Below are positions 15,844 through 26,218 of a DNA stretch of 51,877 nucleotides, one piece after another. Source of the DNA: an uncultured Spirochaetales bacterium. Its GTDB lineage: Bacteria; Spirochaetota; Spirochaetia; Sphaerochaetales; Sphaerochaetaceae. Made by a program: the position numbers and the translations under genes. How positions within the stretch are numbered: position 1 is the stretch's first letter; every line of letters begins with the position of its first letter. A model generated the notes under the pieces. The model did not search any database. It worked only from the letters and a program-made list of their open reading frames with translations, and was not told the DNA's origin. The stretch spans positions 1-51,877 of the forward strand of contig CASDXQ010000013.1 in assembly GCA_949285145.1 (NCBI GenBank). Reading direction: 5' to 3'.

Positions 15844-17871
15844 ATGAGCGAAACAAATTTCAAAGAAGAGGCGGAAATGCAGATACCCGACAGCATCATG
15901 AACGGAAGCGAAGAATATAACAGCAGTGAAATTCAGGTGCTTGAAGGTCTTGAACATGTACGTCTCCGCCCAGGTATGTACATAGGTACTACAGGTATTG
16001 ACGGGCTTCATCACCTTGTGTATGAGGTTCTCGATAACAGTATCGATGAGGCTATGGCAGGTTTCTGTGACCATATACAGATTTATTTTGACAATGGCGA
16101 ATACGGAGAAATATGTACTGTTGAGGATAACGGACGCGGTATTCCGACAGATATTCATCCGCAGGTAGGCAAGTCGGCTCTTGAGGTCTGTCTTACGAAG
16201 CTTAATGCCGGAGGAAAATTCGGCAAAGGTGCTTACAAGGTGTCCGGAGGTCTGCACGGTGTAGGTGTTTCCTGCGTGAATGCCCTTTCCATCTGGCTTG
16301 AAGCTACTGTATATCATGATGGAAAGATATTCCGGCAGGTTTACCACAGAGGTGTTCCCGAAGAAGATGTCAGGGTAATCGGAACATGTGATGCGGATAA
16401 GCATGGAACAACAATCAGATTCTCACCTGATTTCGATGTGATGGAGAGAAACAGCTTTAATTATGATACTCTTGCTGCTCGTTTCAGAGAACTCAGCTAT
16501 CTTAACAAAGGTATCAGGATAACACTTACCGACAGACGTTCTGATGAAGCGAAAGTCGAGGTCTTCCATTCTGAAGGAGGTCTTTCCGAGTTTGTAAGCT
16601 ACCTTAACCAATATAAGAAGACTCTTTTTCCTCCTATTGCATTTGATGCTGTGAAGAATGATGTCGTGGTTGAGATAGCACTCCAGTACAATGATAAATA
16701 TGATGAGAAGGTTTATTCGTTTGTAAACAATATCAATACACGTGAAGGCGGTACTCATCTTACCGGTTTCAAGACAGCTGTTCTCATGGCTGTCAACAAT
16801 CAGCTTCAGAAAAATCAGAAAATGATGAAGAAATTCGGAAATGACAAGCTTGAGTCAACCGATATTTCAGAGGGTCTTACAGGAGTTGTATCCATAAAAA
16901 TCGCGAATCCGCAGTTTGAAGGACAGACAAAGATGAAGCTGGGAAATGCGAATGTGCGTGGTATTGTCCAGTCTCTTGTTTATGAGAAACTCAACAATTA
17001 TTTTGATGAATTCCCTGCAAACATCGAGATGCTTCTTGACAAGGCTATCAGCGCTGCTTTAGGCCGCATAGCTGCACGCAAGGCACGCGAGCAGATAAGG
17101 AAGAAAAGCGAAGGCGGCGGACTGCCTGGAAAGCTTGCTGACTGTTCTGAGAAAGATCCTGCAAAGTGCGAGGTTTTCATCGTTGAGGGTGATTCTGCAG
17201 GCGGATCGGCAAAGCAGGGAAGAGACAGAAGGTTTCAGGCGATTCTTCCTCTCTGGGGAAAAATGCTTAATGTGGAGAAAGCCCAGGAATACAAAGTTCT
17301 CGGAAATGACAAGCTGCAGCCTGTCATTTCCACTATCGGTGCCGGGCTGACCCGTTATAACAACAACAGTAATGACGGATCATCTGATGAAGAACAGACT
17401 TTCGACATAACAAAGGCACGCTATCATAAGATCATAATAATGGCTGATGCTGATGTCGACGGTTCTCATATCAGGACACTGCTTCTGACTTTCTTCTTCC
17501 GTTACATGAGACCTCTGATTGAGGCTGGATATATTTATTTCGCAATGCCTCCGCTTTACAAGATCACTCTCGGCAAAAAGGTGTTCTATGCTTATGATGA
17601 GGCTGACAAGAAGAAAATAATTGAGGAGAATGCCTCCGGAATGGATGAATCCAAGATTCCTATACAGCGTTATAAAGGTCTTGGAGAGATGAACCCTGAA
17701 CAGCTTTGGGAAACAACTATGAATCCAGAGACAAGACTTATCAGCAAGGTTCACCTTTCAGATGCCGAGGAAGCCGACAGGGTTTTTTCCATGCTTATGG
17801 GTGAAGATGTGGAACCCAGACGTGAGTTTATCGAGCAGAATGCCACTTACGTAGCCAATCTCGATGTATAA
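15844..17871 (+). CDS. gyrB: DNA gyrase subunit B
   Basis: GyrB is the ATPase subunit of gyrase, which introduces negative supercoils. The 675-residue protein has the GHKL ATPase domain ([53 protein letters not shown]), a transducer domain and the Toprim domain. Toprim motifs are [19 protein letters not shown] (about 435-453) and [14 protein letters not shown] (about 534-547). The C-terminal [19 protein letters not shown] is also present. [12 protein letters not shown] replaces the more common PLRGK. AAGGGAAAA precedes the ATG at modest spacing. gyrA follows after 11 nt, so the two form an operon. Confidence 0.97.
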   Translation: MSETNFKEEAEMQIPDSIMNGSEEYNSSEIQVLEGLEHVRLRPGMYIGTTGIDGLHHLVYEVLDNSIDEAMAGFCDHIQIYFDNGEYGEICTVEDNGRGIPTDIHPQVGKSALEVCLTKLNAGGKFGKGAYKVSGGLHGVGVSCVNALSIWLEATVYHDGKIFRQVYHRGVPEEDVRVIGTCDADKHGTTIRFSPDFDVMERNSFNYDTLAARFRELSYLNKGIRITLTDRRSDEAKVEVFHSEGGLSEFVSYLNQYKKTLFPPIAFDAVKNDVVVEIALQYNDKYDEKVYSFVNNINTREGGTHLTGFKTAVLMAVNNQLQKNQKMMKKFGNDKLESTDISEGLTGVVSIKIANPQFEGQTKMKLGNANVRGIVQSLVYEKLNNYFDEFPANIEMLLDKAISAALGRIAARKAREQIRKKSEGGGLPGKLADCSEKDPAKCEVFIVEGDSAGGSAKQGRDRRFQAILPLWGKMLNVEKAQEYKVLGNDKLQPVISTIGAGLTRYNNNSNDGSSDEEQTFDITKARYHKIIIMADADVDGSHIRTLLLTFFFRYMRPLIEAGYIYFAMPPLYKITLGKKVFYAYDEADKKKIIEENASGMDESKIPIQRYKGLGEMNPEQLWETTMNPETRLISKVHLSDAEEADRVFSMLMGEDVEPRREFIEQNATYVANLDV

Positions 17872-17882
17872 AGGAAAGAGTT

Positions 17883-20447
17883 ATGGATGAAGATTTGACA
17901 AAGAGTGATGATATCAACAGCCGTGTGATCACGGTGGATGTATCAAATGAGATGAGGACAAGCTATCTCAATTATGCTATGTCCGTTATTGTAAGCCGTG
18001 CTCTTCCTGATGTGAGAGACGGTCTCAAGCCGGTTCACAGAAGAATTCTCTACGATATGTATGAGATGGGACTGAAGGCAAGCGGCGGTTACAAGAAGAG
18101 CGCACGTATAGTCGGTGATGTTCTGGGTAAATACCACCCGCACGGAGATGCTTCTGTCTACGATGCGCTTGTTCGTCTTGCACAGGATTTCTCGTTGCGC
18201 TATCCGGTTGTGAAGCCTCAAGGCAATTTCGGCTCAATTGACGGAGATCCGCCTGCTGCAATGCGTTATACGGAAGCCAAGATGAGCCGTATCGGTGAGG
18301 AAATGCTTACCGACATAGGCAAGGATACAGTTGATTTCGGGCCTAACTATGATGATTCTCTTGAAGAACCGACAGTTCTCCCGGCAGCTTTCCCCTTCCT
18401 CCTTGCAAACGGAACAAGCGGTATTGCCGTAGGTATGGCCACGAATATGGCACCTCACAACCTGAATGAGATTGTTGATGCCGTATGTGCTCTTATCGAT
18501 AATCCTGAGCTTACGAATCTTGAGCTTCTTGATTACATCAAAGGCCCGGATTTCCCGTCTGCCGGCATAATCTGCGGCAGAAAAGGCATAATCGATGCTT
18601 ATACATCAGGACGCGGCAAGATAGTCATGCGATCACGCTATGAAATTGAAGAGCACGAGAAAGGACATGACAGGATAATATTCACAGAACTGCCTTATCA
18701 GGTGAACAAGGCAGAGCTTGTGAAGAAGATTGACGATCTGAGGAAAGACAATGTCATTCCCAATATAGCAGCTGTGAGGGATGAATCTGACAGGGATGGT
18801 ATCCGTGTCGTGATTGATCTCAAACAGGGGGCTGTTCCCAATATCGTTCTCAATATGCTTTTCAACAGAACAGCGTTGCAGTCCAATTTCAATGTCTATA
18901 ATCTCGCCCTTAAGGACGGAAGACCGAAGGTGTTCACATTGCGCGAGATGCTTCAGAGCTATATTGATCACAGAGAGAATGTCATTGAGAGAAGAACCCG
19001 TTATGATCTTAAGAAGGCAGAGGAAAGAGCTCATATACTTCTTGGTCTAAAGATCGGCCTTGAGAATATTGATGAGGTCATCAGGATCATAAAGGAAAGC
19101 GAGGACAATAATATAGCCTCTATCGAGCTTCAGAAGGCTTTCAGCCTGACAAAAATACAGGCTGATGCCATCATTGACATGAAACTCGGCCGGCTTTCAC
19201 ACCTTGAAACGGCGAAAATACTTGATGAACTTGCTGAAATCGAGCAGAAGATCGCGTATTACAAGGATCTCCTCTCTGACAGAAACAAGATACTTGGTGT
19301 TGTTAAGGACGAGATAAGGGAGATCGGACAGAAGTATGGTGACAGAAGAAGAACCGAGATCCAGGAAAGGGAACTTGAAGATACGACTGATGCCGACTTC
19401 ATAAAGGAAGAACAGGTTGTTGTCTCCATTTCCAACAAAGGATTTGCAAAACGTCTTTCACTTGATGAATACAAAGCCCAGAGCCGCGGAGGAAAAGGCG
19501 TTAAGGGAGCAAAACTTGTTGACGGCGATTTCGTTGAACATCTCTTCATTGCATCCTCTCATGATATCGTGATGTATGTCACCAATTACGGTAAGGCCTA
19601 TTACACATATGTATGGGAAATTCCTGAGGCTGCAAAGACGGCAAAAGGTGCGAACCTCAAGAACTTCCTCCAGATTGAGAATCAGGAGAAAGTCACCAGC
19701 ATCATCTGCTTCAAAGAATTCAGAGAAGATCAGTACCTGATGATGGTAACAAAACTCGGTGTCACCAAGAAAGTGGAGCTCATTGCCTTTGAGAATGCAA
19801 AGAAGAGAGGAGTCAAGGCTATAATCCTTGATGAGAACGACGAGCTTGTCTCATCAATCTTCGTAAATGAAGGGGATGATGTGATGTTTGTCTCCAGGCT
19901 TGGAAAAGGTCTGAGGACAAGATCTGATGATGTCAGGACAATGGGCAGAGCCACTCATGGTGTAAGAGCCATGAAGCTCGCAGACAACGACGAGATCATC
20001 GGTCTGGTGAAAGTCGAGGATGATAAGAGAATCCTCATGGTCACAGAAAACGGGAAAGGAAAACAGGTCCGCTTCAGTGAGTTCATGGCACATGGCAGAG
20101 GTACAATGGGTCAGAAAATTTACACAATCGACGACAGAACCAGTTATCTCGTAAATGCACTTGCCGTAAATGATGACAATGATGTTGTCTTTGTGACACT
20201 CAACGGACAGACCATAAGAGTCCATGTCAGAGATATTTCCATCCAGGGCCGTTCTGCTATGGGTGTGAAAGTTGTCTCATTCAAGAAAGCAAAGGATATC
20301 ATCGTTGCCATGGCTGCTACTGAGTATCAGGTGGATGAAGAAGACAATGACGAAACCGCAGAGAATAGTGAATCCTCTGGTGCATCTGAAAATGAAAACA
20401 TGACAGAAGTATCAGGAAAAGCTGAAAGCACTGAGGAAAGAGAATAA
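17883..20447 (+). CDS. gyrA: DNA gyrase subunit A
   Basis: GyrA carries the DNA cleavage and wrapping functions of gyrase. The 854-residue protein has the winged-helix core with the active-site Tyr in [12 protein letters not shown] (Tyr129). Its C-terminal beta-pinwheel has a GyrA-box-like [10 protein letters not shown] (usual QRRGGKG). In the quinolone region [10 protein letters not shown], Ala90 stands where E. coli has Ser83, while Asp94 (E. coli Asp87) is kept. Ala here is associated with lower intrinsic quinolone susceptibility in other bacteria such as mycobacteria. The last 40 residues form an acidic tail. AAGGAAAGAG precedes the ATG. Confidence 0.97.
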   Translation: MDEDLTKSDDINSRVITVDVSNEMRTSYLNYAMSVIVSRALPDVRDGLKPVHRRILYDMYEMGLKASGGYKKSARIVGDVLGKYHPHGDASVYDALVRLAQDFSLRYPVVKPQGNFGSIDGDPPAAMRYTEAKMSRIGEEMLTDIGKDTVDFGPNYDDSLEEPTVLPAAFPFLLANGTSGIAVGMATNMAPHNLNEIVDAVCALIDNPELTNLELLDYIKGPDFPSAGIICGRKGIIDAYTSGRGKIVMRSRYEIEEHEKGHDRIIFTELPYQVNKAELVKKIDDLRKDNVIPNIAAVRDESDRDGIRVVIDLKQGAVPNIVLNMLFNRTALQSNFNVYNLALKDGRPKVFTLREMLQSYIDHRENVIERRTRYDLKKAEERAHILLGLKIGLENIDEVIRIIKESEDNNIASIELQKAFSLTKIQADAIIDMKLGRLSHLETAKILDELAEIEQKIAYYKDLLSDRNKILGVVKDEIREIGQKYGDRRRTEIQERELEDTTDADFIKEEQVVVSISNKGFAKRLSLDEYKAQSRGGKGVKGAKLVDGDFVEHLFIASSHDIVMYVTNYGKAYYTYVWEIPEAAKTAKGANLKNFLQIENQEKVTSIICFKEFREDQYLMMVTKLGVTKKVELIAFENAKKRGVKAIILDENDELVSSIFVNEGDDVMFVSRLGKGLRTRSDDVRTMGRATHGVRAMKLADNDEIIGLVKVEDDKRILMVTENGKGKQVRFSEFMAHGRGTMGQKIYTIDDRTSYLVNALAVNDDNDVVFVTLNGQTIRVHVRDISIQGRSAMGVKVVSFKKAKDIIVAMAATEYQVDEEDNDETAENSESSGASENENMTEVSGKAESTEERE

Positions 20448-20475
20448 TTTTCACTTTTAGCTATGTTTTTAACTG

Positions 20476-20513
20476 CAGGCCATATGTACAACACTCATAT
20501 GGCCTGTTTTTTA
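20476..20513 (+). terminator. Rho-independent terminator of gyrBA
   Basis: CAGGCCATATG and CATATGGCCTG form a perfect 11-bp stem with a 9-nt loop, followed by TTTTTTA. It starts 29 nt after the gyrA stop. Confidence 0.92.
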
Positions 20514-20732
20514 TTTTCTGAAAATGAATTTAGTATGATATAAAATATTATAAATAAATAAAAATATTCATGTATTTTTGTATCTATATATAGAAACATA
20601 GATAAAAAAAACGCCATTTGAGGCTTTTATTTGGGCATTTTGGGGAATAGAAAGAAATCTGAAGAGTGATTTTAAAAAATAGTCTCCTACTTAAATGAAA
20701 GGAAGAAAAATCCATGTGTTTATATCTGTTTA

Positions 20733-20748
20733 TGTTTCACGTGAAACC
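20733..20748. promoter_or_regulatory. parS: parS site 1
   Basis: TGTTTCACGTGAAACC differs from the conserved bacterial parS palindrome TGTTTCACGTGAAACA only at the last base. ParB loads at such sites to form the segregation complex. Confidence 0.93.
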
Positions 20749-20847
20749 ATCAGAAGACATTTAATAAAACAATTATTGTTAAATCAGGTTGAGAATTATA
20801 AAAGATGAGATTTTTTGATTTTCTTAAAAAATATATAATAGGGATTG

Positions 20848-20863
20848 TGTTTCACGTGAAACC
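20848..20863. promoter_or_regulatory. parS: parS site 2
   Basis: TGTTTCACGTGAAACC, identical to site 1, lies 99 bp beyond it. Confidence 0.93.
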
Positions 20864-21298
20864 GATGATTTTAGTTTAAGGCGTGAAGATTGCATTCTTA
20901 TTTTATGATATTTAAAAACTAATCCGAAATATTTAATTTTATGAAATTTTTAATTATAAAAGTAATTTAAAATTTGAGAGATATAGTTGATAGAGACAAG
21001 AATAAAATATAGAAATTCAGCTGATGTTTAATATTATGCGAAATTTGATTTTTTGTGTTTGGGTTAGTTTTGCAGGAAATGATTCTTTGTAATAATTATT
21101 GGTTGATTAATACAATGCAGATGTGAAATTTATAATTCTTTTTAAGTTACTTAAATAGTTACAGATTTGCTTTTCCTGTAAAATGGCTTTCAATTATGTT
21201 AATTGTTTTTTTATTTGCGTTTTATTTTTATATGCTCCTTTTTAAGGGTTTTTTTTCATTTGTTTTAAAAATAGTATTGCAGACTGATTTTTTTATTT

Positions 21299-21314
21299 TG
21301 TTTCACGTGAAACC
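21299..21314. promoter_or_regulatory. parS: parS site 3
   Basis: TGTTTCACGTGAAACC, the same variant as sites 1 and 2, lies 435 bp after site 2. Confidence 0.93.
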
Positions 21315-21411
21315 TTTTATTTATTGATTTTTATAGTTGTAGGAAATTTGTTTTATTTTTTTTGTGATTTTTATTCCAAATAATATCTAATATATTAGTA
21401 TATTATTTTTT

Positions 21412-21427
21412 TGTTTCACGTGAAACA
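21412..21427. promoter_or_regulatory. parS: parS site 4, perfect palindrome
   Basis: TGTTTCACGTGAAACA is an exact match to the 16-bp consensus. It lies 97 bp after site 3, so the sites form two pairs with similar internal spacing (99 and 97 bp). Confidence 0.95.
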
Positions 21428-21500
21428 CTTTTATATTCAGTTTAAGATGTGTTTTATGAATGAGGTTTCAGTTTTTAAAACCATGTTTTTGTTTTATTCA

Positions 21501-21526
21501 AAAAAAACCTCTCTTTGGAAGAGAGG
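21501..21526 (-). terminator. Rho-independent terminator of the NifU-like gene
   Basis: CCTCTCTT-TGG-AAGAGAGG gives an 8-bp stem. On the minus strand it is followed by TTTTTTT. It lies 24 nt after the stop codon of the NifU-like gene. Confidence 0.88.
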
Positions 21527-21550
21527 CAGATGATAGAAAATTCTTTTTGA

Positions 21551-21799
21551 TCAGAACTGCTGTCCTGTTGCGTTGATAACTTCAAGCTGTGGATCTACAA
21601 CAGCCCTGAGGTATTTCTCTACTCCGTTCTTGAGAGTCATCTGTGACATAGGGCAGCCGGCACATGCACCGACAAGATTGACGTATACATTTTTATTATC
21701 AAGCTTTATGAATTCGATATCTCCGCCGTCGTTCTGCAGAGAAGGTCTTATTTGATTGATGGCTTCTGCCACCTTCTGTTCTAATGTCATTTCTGCCAT
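21551..21799 (-). CDS. NifU C-terminal-domain Fe-S scaffold protein
   Basis: The 82-residue protein is a stand-alone NifU C-terminal (Nfu) domain. It has the typical start VAEAINQIRPSLQNDGGDIEF and the cluster-binding VGACAGCPMSQMTLKNGVE with its Cys-x2-Cys pair (about residues 45-48). Such proteins assemble or carry Fe-S clusters to apo-enzymes in the cytoplasm. AGGAGG lies about 10 nt before the ATG. The gene is divergent from parA and has its own terminator. Confidence 0.93.
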   Translation of the reverse strand: MAEMTLEQKVAEAINQIRPSLQNDGGDIEFIKLDNKNVYVNLVGACAGCPMSQMTLKNGVEKYLRAVVDPQLEVINATGQQF

Positions 21800-21890
21800 T
21801 AAGGTTTTTCCTCCTGTAATTGTGTAAAAAATACACTAAGGTTCTTGCACGGTCAAGTTTGTTTATGTCGACAAGTTTGATTTTTCATCA

Positions 21891-21896
21891 TATATT
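21891..21896 (+). promoter_or_regulatory. parA promoter -10, predicted leaderless
   Basis: TCGACA (21868-21873), 17-nt spacer, TATATT (21891-21896), then 7 nt to the parA ATG. There is no Shine-Dalgarno sequence. Confidence 0.5.
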
Positions 21897-21903
21897 ATTA
21901 TTT

Positions 21904-22662
21904 ATGAGTGCTCACAGGATAATTTTTTTGAATCAGAAAGGCGGAGTCGGCAAAACGACGACATGTGTCAATCTGGGTTCTTCTCTCTGTGCCTTGGGCT
22001 ATAAAGTGCTGCTTGTGGATTTTGATTCTCAGGGGAATCTGACAGGAGCTGTTTCCGGGGATGGCAGAAAACCTACGATGTATGATGTGATTGCCGGTCG
22101 TGTTCAGGCTCAGGATGCCGTACAGGAAACTCCTTTCCAGAATCTTTTCCTTATTCCGGGATCAATAGATCTGGCAGGACTTAATGTCGAACTTGTAGAT
22201 GAAGAAGATAACAGCTACTTCCTTAAAAAGAGACTTGCCGGGCTTGACAGTCAGTTTGATTTCATTTTTGTGGATTGCCCTCCTTCTCTCGGTGTGATAA
22301 CAATGAATGCGCTTGCATGGGCTGAAAGCATCATAATTCCTATGCAGTGCGAATATTTCTCGATGGAAGGTCTTAATCTTCTGATGAGGACGGTTTCAAA
22401 CGTCAGGAAAGATCTTAATCCTGATATCAGGATACTGGGTATTCTTTTCACGATGTTCAGCAAGAGAAGCCGGCTTAATGCTGAAGTGATACAGGATACA
22501 AGCAGTTTCTTCCCTGATCTCGTATTCAAAACGGTAATACCAAGATCCGTGCGCCTTGCAGAAGCTCCTTCTTACGGGCTTCCGATCAATGTTTATGATA
22601 TATCGAATGCGGGCACAAAAGCATATAGCTCACTTGCCAGGGAGGTTGTTGAAAGAGTATGA
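21904..22662 (+). CDS. parA: Chromosome partitioning ATPase ParA (Soj)
   Basis: ParA is a deviant-Walker ATPase that moves ParB-parS complexes over the nucleoid. The 252-residue protein opens with MSAHRIIFLNQKGGVGKTTTCVNLG, with the deviant Walker A KGGVGKTTT. It has LLVDFDSQGNLT and the Walker B region FDFIFVDCPPSLG, and no N-terminal DNA-binding domain, so it is the chromosomal (Soj) type. The open frame extends 28 codons upstream, but MSAHR fits the family and lies 7 nt after a -10 hexamer. parB starts inside its stop codon (ATGA). Confidence 0.95.
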   Translation: MSAHRIIFLNQKGGVGKTTTCVNLGSSLCALGYKVLLVDFDSQGNLTGAVSGDGRKPTMYDVIAGRVQAQDAVQETPFQNLFLIPGSIDLAGLNVELVDEEDNSYFLKKRLAGLDSQFDFIFVDCPPSLGVITMNALAWAESIIIPMQCEYFSMEGLNLLMRTVSNVRKDLNPDIRILGILFTMFSKRSRLNAEVIQDTSSFFPDLVFKTVIPRSVRLAEAPSYGLPINVYDISNAGTKAYSSLAREVVERV

Positions 22663-23699
22663 AAACAGTCAGGAAAAACCATGGACTTGGTAAGGGCATA
22701 AGTTCCCTGCTCGGCAATTTTGATTATGATCTCAATTCTGAGGAAGTGATGGCCGAGGCGGAGAAAAGGAAAAACGAAGCGGTCGGAGAGCTGCTTGAGG
22801 AAAAGCCAGGGTATAAAATAAAGCTTCATGATGTGGTGAGTGACGAGAAAGGACTTTCCCGTCCTTCTTCTGATGAAGTTATTTCTGATGAAAAGGTTCT
22901 GTCCGTTTCTGTTTCAGATATAGAGACAAATGAGAATCAGCCGCGAAAATCGTTTGATGAGGAAAGTCTTGAGGAACTTGCGGAATCCATCCGTAAACAG
23001 GGCATATTACAGCCTTTGCTTGTTGAGGAGATCGTTCCTGGAAAATACCGCATTATTGCAGGTGAACGACGTTACAGGGCAGCCAGGATAGCTGGGCTTG
23101 AGAAAATTCCTGTGCTTGTGCGGCATCTGAGTGAGCTGCAGCGTATTGAGGTTGCTCTTATAGAGAATATTCAGAGAGAGGATCTTAATCCTGTCGACGA
23201 GGCTGCAGCGTATCAGTTTCTTATCCAGAAATCCGGTTTCACCCAGGATGAGATTGCTAAAAGGGTTGGCAAGAACCGCTCTACGATAACAAACAGTCTC
23301 AGGCTGCTGCAGCTTCCTGACTCCATGAAAGACGATCTCATTTCCGGAGTTATCACACCGGGACATGCAAGGGCGATTCTTTCGTGTGTAAATCCTTCTG
23401 ACAGGATTCTGCTCCGGAATAAAATTGTCGAGAAAGAGCTTTCTGTCCGTGCCGCGGAGGCGGAGGCGGAGGCTCTGAATCAGGGTAAGAAACTCATACT
23501 CAGAAAAAAAACGGGAGGGAAATCAAAAGATATCCAGATACAGGAAATCGAAGACAAGCTTCTTGATGCTTTCGGTACGAGAGTTGAAGTCAGGGGTAAT
23601 CTGAAAAAAGGTAAGCTGATAATTCCGTATACAAGTACGATTGAACTGGAACGTCTTTATTCACTTGTTAAGGACGATTCTCTGTTCGATGAAGAATAA
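22659..23699 (+). CDS. parB: Chromosome partitioning protein ParB (Spo0J), CTPase
   Basis: ParB binds parS and spreads as a CTP-dependent clamp. The 346-residue protein has the ParA-stimulating N-terminal peptide ([14 protein letters not shown]). A linker of about 65 residues is longer and more acidic than usual, with a near-repeat [13 protein letters not shown] / [13 protein letters not shown]. The CTP-binding motif [12 protein letters not shown] and [14 protein letters not shown] follow. The helix-turn-helix is [27 protein letters not shown], and a C-terminal dimer domain closes the protein. parB overlaps parA by 4 nt. Four parS sites lie just upstream of parA. Confidence 0.95.
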   Translation: MKTVRKNHGLGKGISSLLGNFDYDLNSEEVMAEAEKRKNEAVGELLEEKPGYKIKLHDVVSDEKGLSRPSSDEVISDEKVLSVSVSDIETNENQPRKSFDEESLEELAESIRKQGILQPLLVEEIVPGKYRIIAGERRYRAARIAGLEKIPVLVRHLSELQRIEVALIENIQREDLNPVDEAAAYQFLIQKSGFTQDEIAKRVGKNRSTITNSLRLLQLPDSMKDDLISGVITPGHARAILSCVNPSDRILLRNKIVEKELSVRAAEAEAEALNQGKKLILRKKTGGKSKDIQIQEIEDKLLDAFGTRVEVRGNLKKGKLIIPYTSTIELERLYSLVKDDSLFDEE

Positions 23700-23713
23700 A
23701 AGGAAATAAAATC

Positions 23714-24658
23714 ATGGATAAAAACAAATTAAAAGATGGTCTTTATGCTATAATCAATACTGAGAAGGGCGATATAGTCCTGTCTTTGGAATACAAGAAA
23801 GTTCCAATGACCGTAATGAATTTCATCGGTCTTGCCGAAGGTGTCCTGTCAGAAGATGAGGAACCTTTTTATGATGGTCTTGTTTTTCATCGTGTAATCC
23901 CGAATTTCATGATTCAGGGAGGCTGCCCGAAAGGAACCGGAACCGGAGGTCCGGGCTATCGTTTTCCGGATGAGTTTGATCCCTCTCTCAAGCATGACGG
24001 GCCCGGCGTTCTTTCCATGGCAAATGCCGGCCCCGGTACAAACGGCAGTCAGTTTTTCATAACCCATGTCGCAACACCGTGGCTGGACGGAAAGCATTCT
24101 GTATTCGGACATGTCATGGAAGGTCAGGATGTTGTAAACAGGATTGAGGCCGGAGATAAAATCAATAAGGTTGAAATTGTCAGAATCGGAGACGATGCCC
24201 AGTCTTTCAAGGCAAGTGTCGGAGATTTTTCCCGTCTTGTCGAGGAAAACGACAGGAGAAACAGGGAAAAAGAGGCGGAGGAGAGACGCGGAATTGAAAA
24301 AGAGCTTGATAACCGCTATCCGGGAGCTGTGAAAAAAACATCAGGATTATGGTATGTTATTGAAAAGGAGGGAGACGGTAAGTCTCATCCTGCTTTCGGC
24401 CAGAAAGTTAAGGTTCACTACCATGGTACGCTTCTTGACGGCAAGGTTTTTGATTCTTCTGTTGCCAGAAGGCAGCCTGCGGTTTTCAAGATCGGAGAGG
24501 TCATTGAAGGCTGGAATGAAGCGCTTGTCGAGATGAGCAAAGGAGAAAAGAGAACACTTATCATTCCTCCTGAACTCGGATATGGCATTCATGGTTTCCC
24601 AGGTGTCATTCCCCCTAATGCATACCTTATTTTCGATGTGGAGCTTCTTGATTTCTGA
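23714..24658 (+). CDS. Dual-family peptidyl-prolyl isomerase: cyclophilin fused to FKBP
   Basis: Two unrelated prolyl-isomerase domains are joined in one 314-residue chain. Residues about 10-165 are a cyclophilin: [19 protein letters not shown] with the catalytic Arg, NGSQFFIT, and [11 protein letters not shown] including the cyclosporin-contact Trp. A charged linker rich in Glu/Arg (about 172-205) follows. Residues about 215-314 are an [43 protein letters not shown] and [13 protein letters not shown]. No signal peptide is seen, so it is cytoplasmic. Such cyclophilin-FKBP chimaeras are known from Treponema denticola and Flavobacterium. AAGGAAA lies before the ATG. radA starts 2 nt after the stop. 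Confidence 0.93.
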   Translation: MDKNKLKDGLYAIINTEKGDIVLSLEYKKVPMTVMNFIGLAEGVLSEDEEPFYDGLVFHRVIPNFMIQGGCPKGTGTGGPGYRFPDEFDPSLKHDGPGVLSMANAGPGTNGSQFFITHVATPWLDGKHSVFGHVMEGQDVVNRIEAGDKINKVEIVRIGDDAQSFKASVGDFSRLVEENDRRNREKEAEERRGIEKELDNRYPGAVKKTSGLWYVIEKEGDGKSHPAFGQKVKVHYHGTLLDGKVFDSSVARRQPAVFKIGEVIEGWNEALVEMSKGEKRTLIIPPELGYGIHGFPGVIPPNAYLIFDVELLDF

Positions 24659-24660
24659 TA

Positions 24661-26031
24661 ATGAAAGCATCTCAGATACGCTTTGTATGCTCTGCCTGCG
24701 GCAGAGTTGAGAATAAATGGCTCGGCCGCTGTCCCAGCTGCGGAGCCTGGAACAGTTTTGAGGAGGAAAAGGTCGTAAAACCCTCACCTGCCTCTTCTCC
24801 GCAGACTGTCATGCAGCCTCTTGACAGCAAACTGAAAAAGCTTGCCGATGTTGTTGTCGATTCTTCCAGCCGGTTTGAATGCGGAATCAGCGAGCTTGAC
24901 AGGGTTCTCGGCGGAGGTGTCATGAGACCGAGTTCCGTTCTGGTCGGTGGCGAGCCGGGAATAGGAAAATCCACACTCATGCTGCAGATGCTCGCTTCCT
25001 GTGCTTCATCAGGACCTGTTCTGTATGTATCTGGAGAGGAAAGTCCCGGACAGGTTAAACTGAGAGCGGAGCGGCTTGGCCTTGACCTTGAGCAAATAAA
25101 TATATTCTGTGATACGAGACTGGAAGTCCTTATGGATGTGATAGGATCTCTGAAACCTGCTGTGGTTGTCATTGATTCGCTTCAGACGCTTACAACATCA
25201 TCTGTTCCTTCCATAGCAGGTTCCGTGAATCAGATGAGGGCCTGCTGCATGGCTCTCAGCCTGACGGCAAAAGCCGAAAACACAGCCATGTTCTTCATAG
25301 GACATGTGACAAAGGACGGCATGATCGCGGGGCCTAAAATTGTCGAACATCTTGTTGATACTGTTCTTTCCTTTGAAAGTGCGCAGACCGGCGTGAGAAT
25401 CCTCAGGAGCATAAAAAACCGTTTCGGCTCGGTAGATGAGCTGGGTCTTTTCAGAATGGATGAGAAAGGACTTTCCGCAGTCAAGGAACCCAGCCTTTTC
25501 TTTATTTCTGCGAGAGAAGACGAGTCTCTCCCTGTAGGTATTGCTTATTCTGCTGTAACGGAGGGATCAAGAACTTTCCTTGTAGAGATCCAGGCTCTTG
25601 TGGTTCCTGCAAAAGGCGGTATTTCAAGAGTCTACTCAGATAAAATCGATACGGCAAGAGTAAATCGTGTTGCTGCAATTCTGGAACGTCATGCAGGGCT
25701 GATGCTTTCCGACAGCGATATTTACATAAATGTTGCAGGAGGAATGAGAATAAACGAAGTTTCAATTGAACTTGCCCTTGCTCTTGCCCTGTGGTCTGCA
25801 AAGACAGATAACGCGCTGTATGAGAAAATGGTTTGTTTCGGAGAGCTTTCCCTTGCAGGCGAGGTCCGGCCTGTTTCTTTTCTCGGCAGGAGAATGAAAG
25901 CATCTGAGGAAATGGGCTTTACCCGTATTCTTGCTCCTTCAGTGCAGAAAACAGATGATATATCTTTTTCCGCCTGCCGGAATATAAAACAGGCTATAAT
26001 GATTGCCAGAGGATTTAGTAATGGGAGCTAA
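24661..26031 (+). CDS. radA: DNA repair protein RadA (Sms)
   Basis: RadA is a RecA-like hexameric helicase that promotes branch migration during recombination. The 456-residue protein has the N-terminal zinc finger CSACG...CPSCG (about 10-27) and Walker A GGEPGIGKST (about 97-106). The RadA-specific KNRFGSVDELGLF follows. The C-terminal Lon-protease-like domain lacks the catalytic Ser (YINVAGGMRINEVSIELALALAL). The gene follows the immunophilin by 2 nt and ends overlapping, tail to tail, a small minus-strand gene by 4 nt. Confidence 0.95.
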   Translation: MKASQIRFVCSACGRVENKWLGRCPSCGAWNSFEEEKVVKPSPASSPQTVMQPLDSKLKKLADVVVDSSSRFECGISELDRVLGGGVMRPSSVLVGGEPGIGKSTLMLQMLASCASSGPVLYVSGEESPGQVKLRAERLGLDLEQINIFCDTRLEVLMDVIGSLKPAVVVIDSLQTLTTSSVPSIAGSVNQMRACCMALSLTAKAENTAMFFIGHVTKDGMIAGPKIVEHLVDTVLSFESAQTGVRILRSIKNRFGSVDELGLFRMDEKGLSAVKEPSLFFISAREDESLPVGIAYSAVTEGSRTFLVEIQALVVPAKGGISRVYSDKIDTARVNRVAAILERHAGLMLSDSDIYINVAGGMRINEVSIELALALALWSAKTDNALYEKMVCFGELSLAGEVRPVSFLGRRMKASEEMGFTRILAPSVQKTDDISFSACRNIKQAIMIARGFSNGS

Positions 26032-26216
26032 TTTTTCTTTTTGTAGTTTGTGAAGACATATCCCAGAAGAAATACGACAGCAGCAACTAGCATAGCTCCT
26101 GTAAGTGCAGGGGAAAGCGCAATTCCGCTGCTGTCAATGATCATGTATGTGATGCATATTGCAATCGAGATGACGAGCATCCAGAGGTTTTTCTTTTCCT
26201 TTTTGTTTTCCATCAT
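26028..26216 (-). CDS. Small two-helix membrane protein, unknown
   Basis: The 62-residue protein has a Lys-rich cytoplasmic start (MMENKKEKKN), two hydrophobic helices (LWMLVISIAICITYMIID and ALTGAMLVAAVVFLLGYVF) and a Lys-rich end (TNYKKKN). This predicts a hairpin with both ends in the cytoplasm. It starts 2 nt after the TraB-family gene stop and is very probably translated with it. I do not recognise the family. Confidence 0.7.
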   Translation of the reverse strand: MMENKKEKKNLWMLVISIAICITYMIIDSSGIALSPALTGAMLVAAVVFLLGYVFTNYKKKN

Positions 26217-26218
26217 AT

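Larger units (their letters stand above)
20514..21500. other. Gene-free AT-rich centromere-like region with four parS sites
   Basis: About 1 kb with very high A/T content and no credible reading frame. Four copies of the ParB binding palindrome are spread over 695 bp, listed separately. No RNA gene was recognised. It lies directly upstream of the parA-parB operon and about 7.5 kb from the proposed oriC. Confidence 0.8.

Noticed and set aside
17943..18261. Minus-strand open frames inside gyrA and other long genes
   Set aside because: They lack start signals and lie wholly inside highly conserved genes on the other strand.
20514..21500. Possible hidden gene or RNA in the parS region
   Set aside because: No frame of meaningful length, no ribosome-binding site and no stable GC-rich fold was seen; only the parS sites and terminators stand out.
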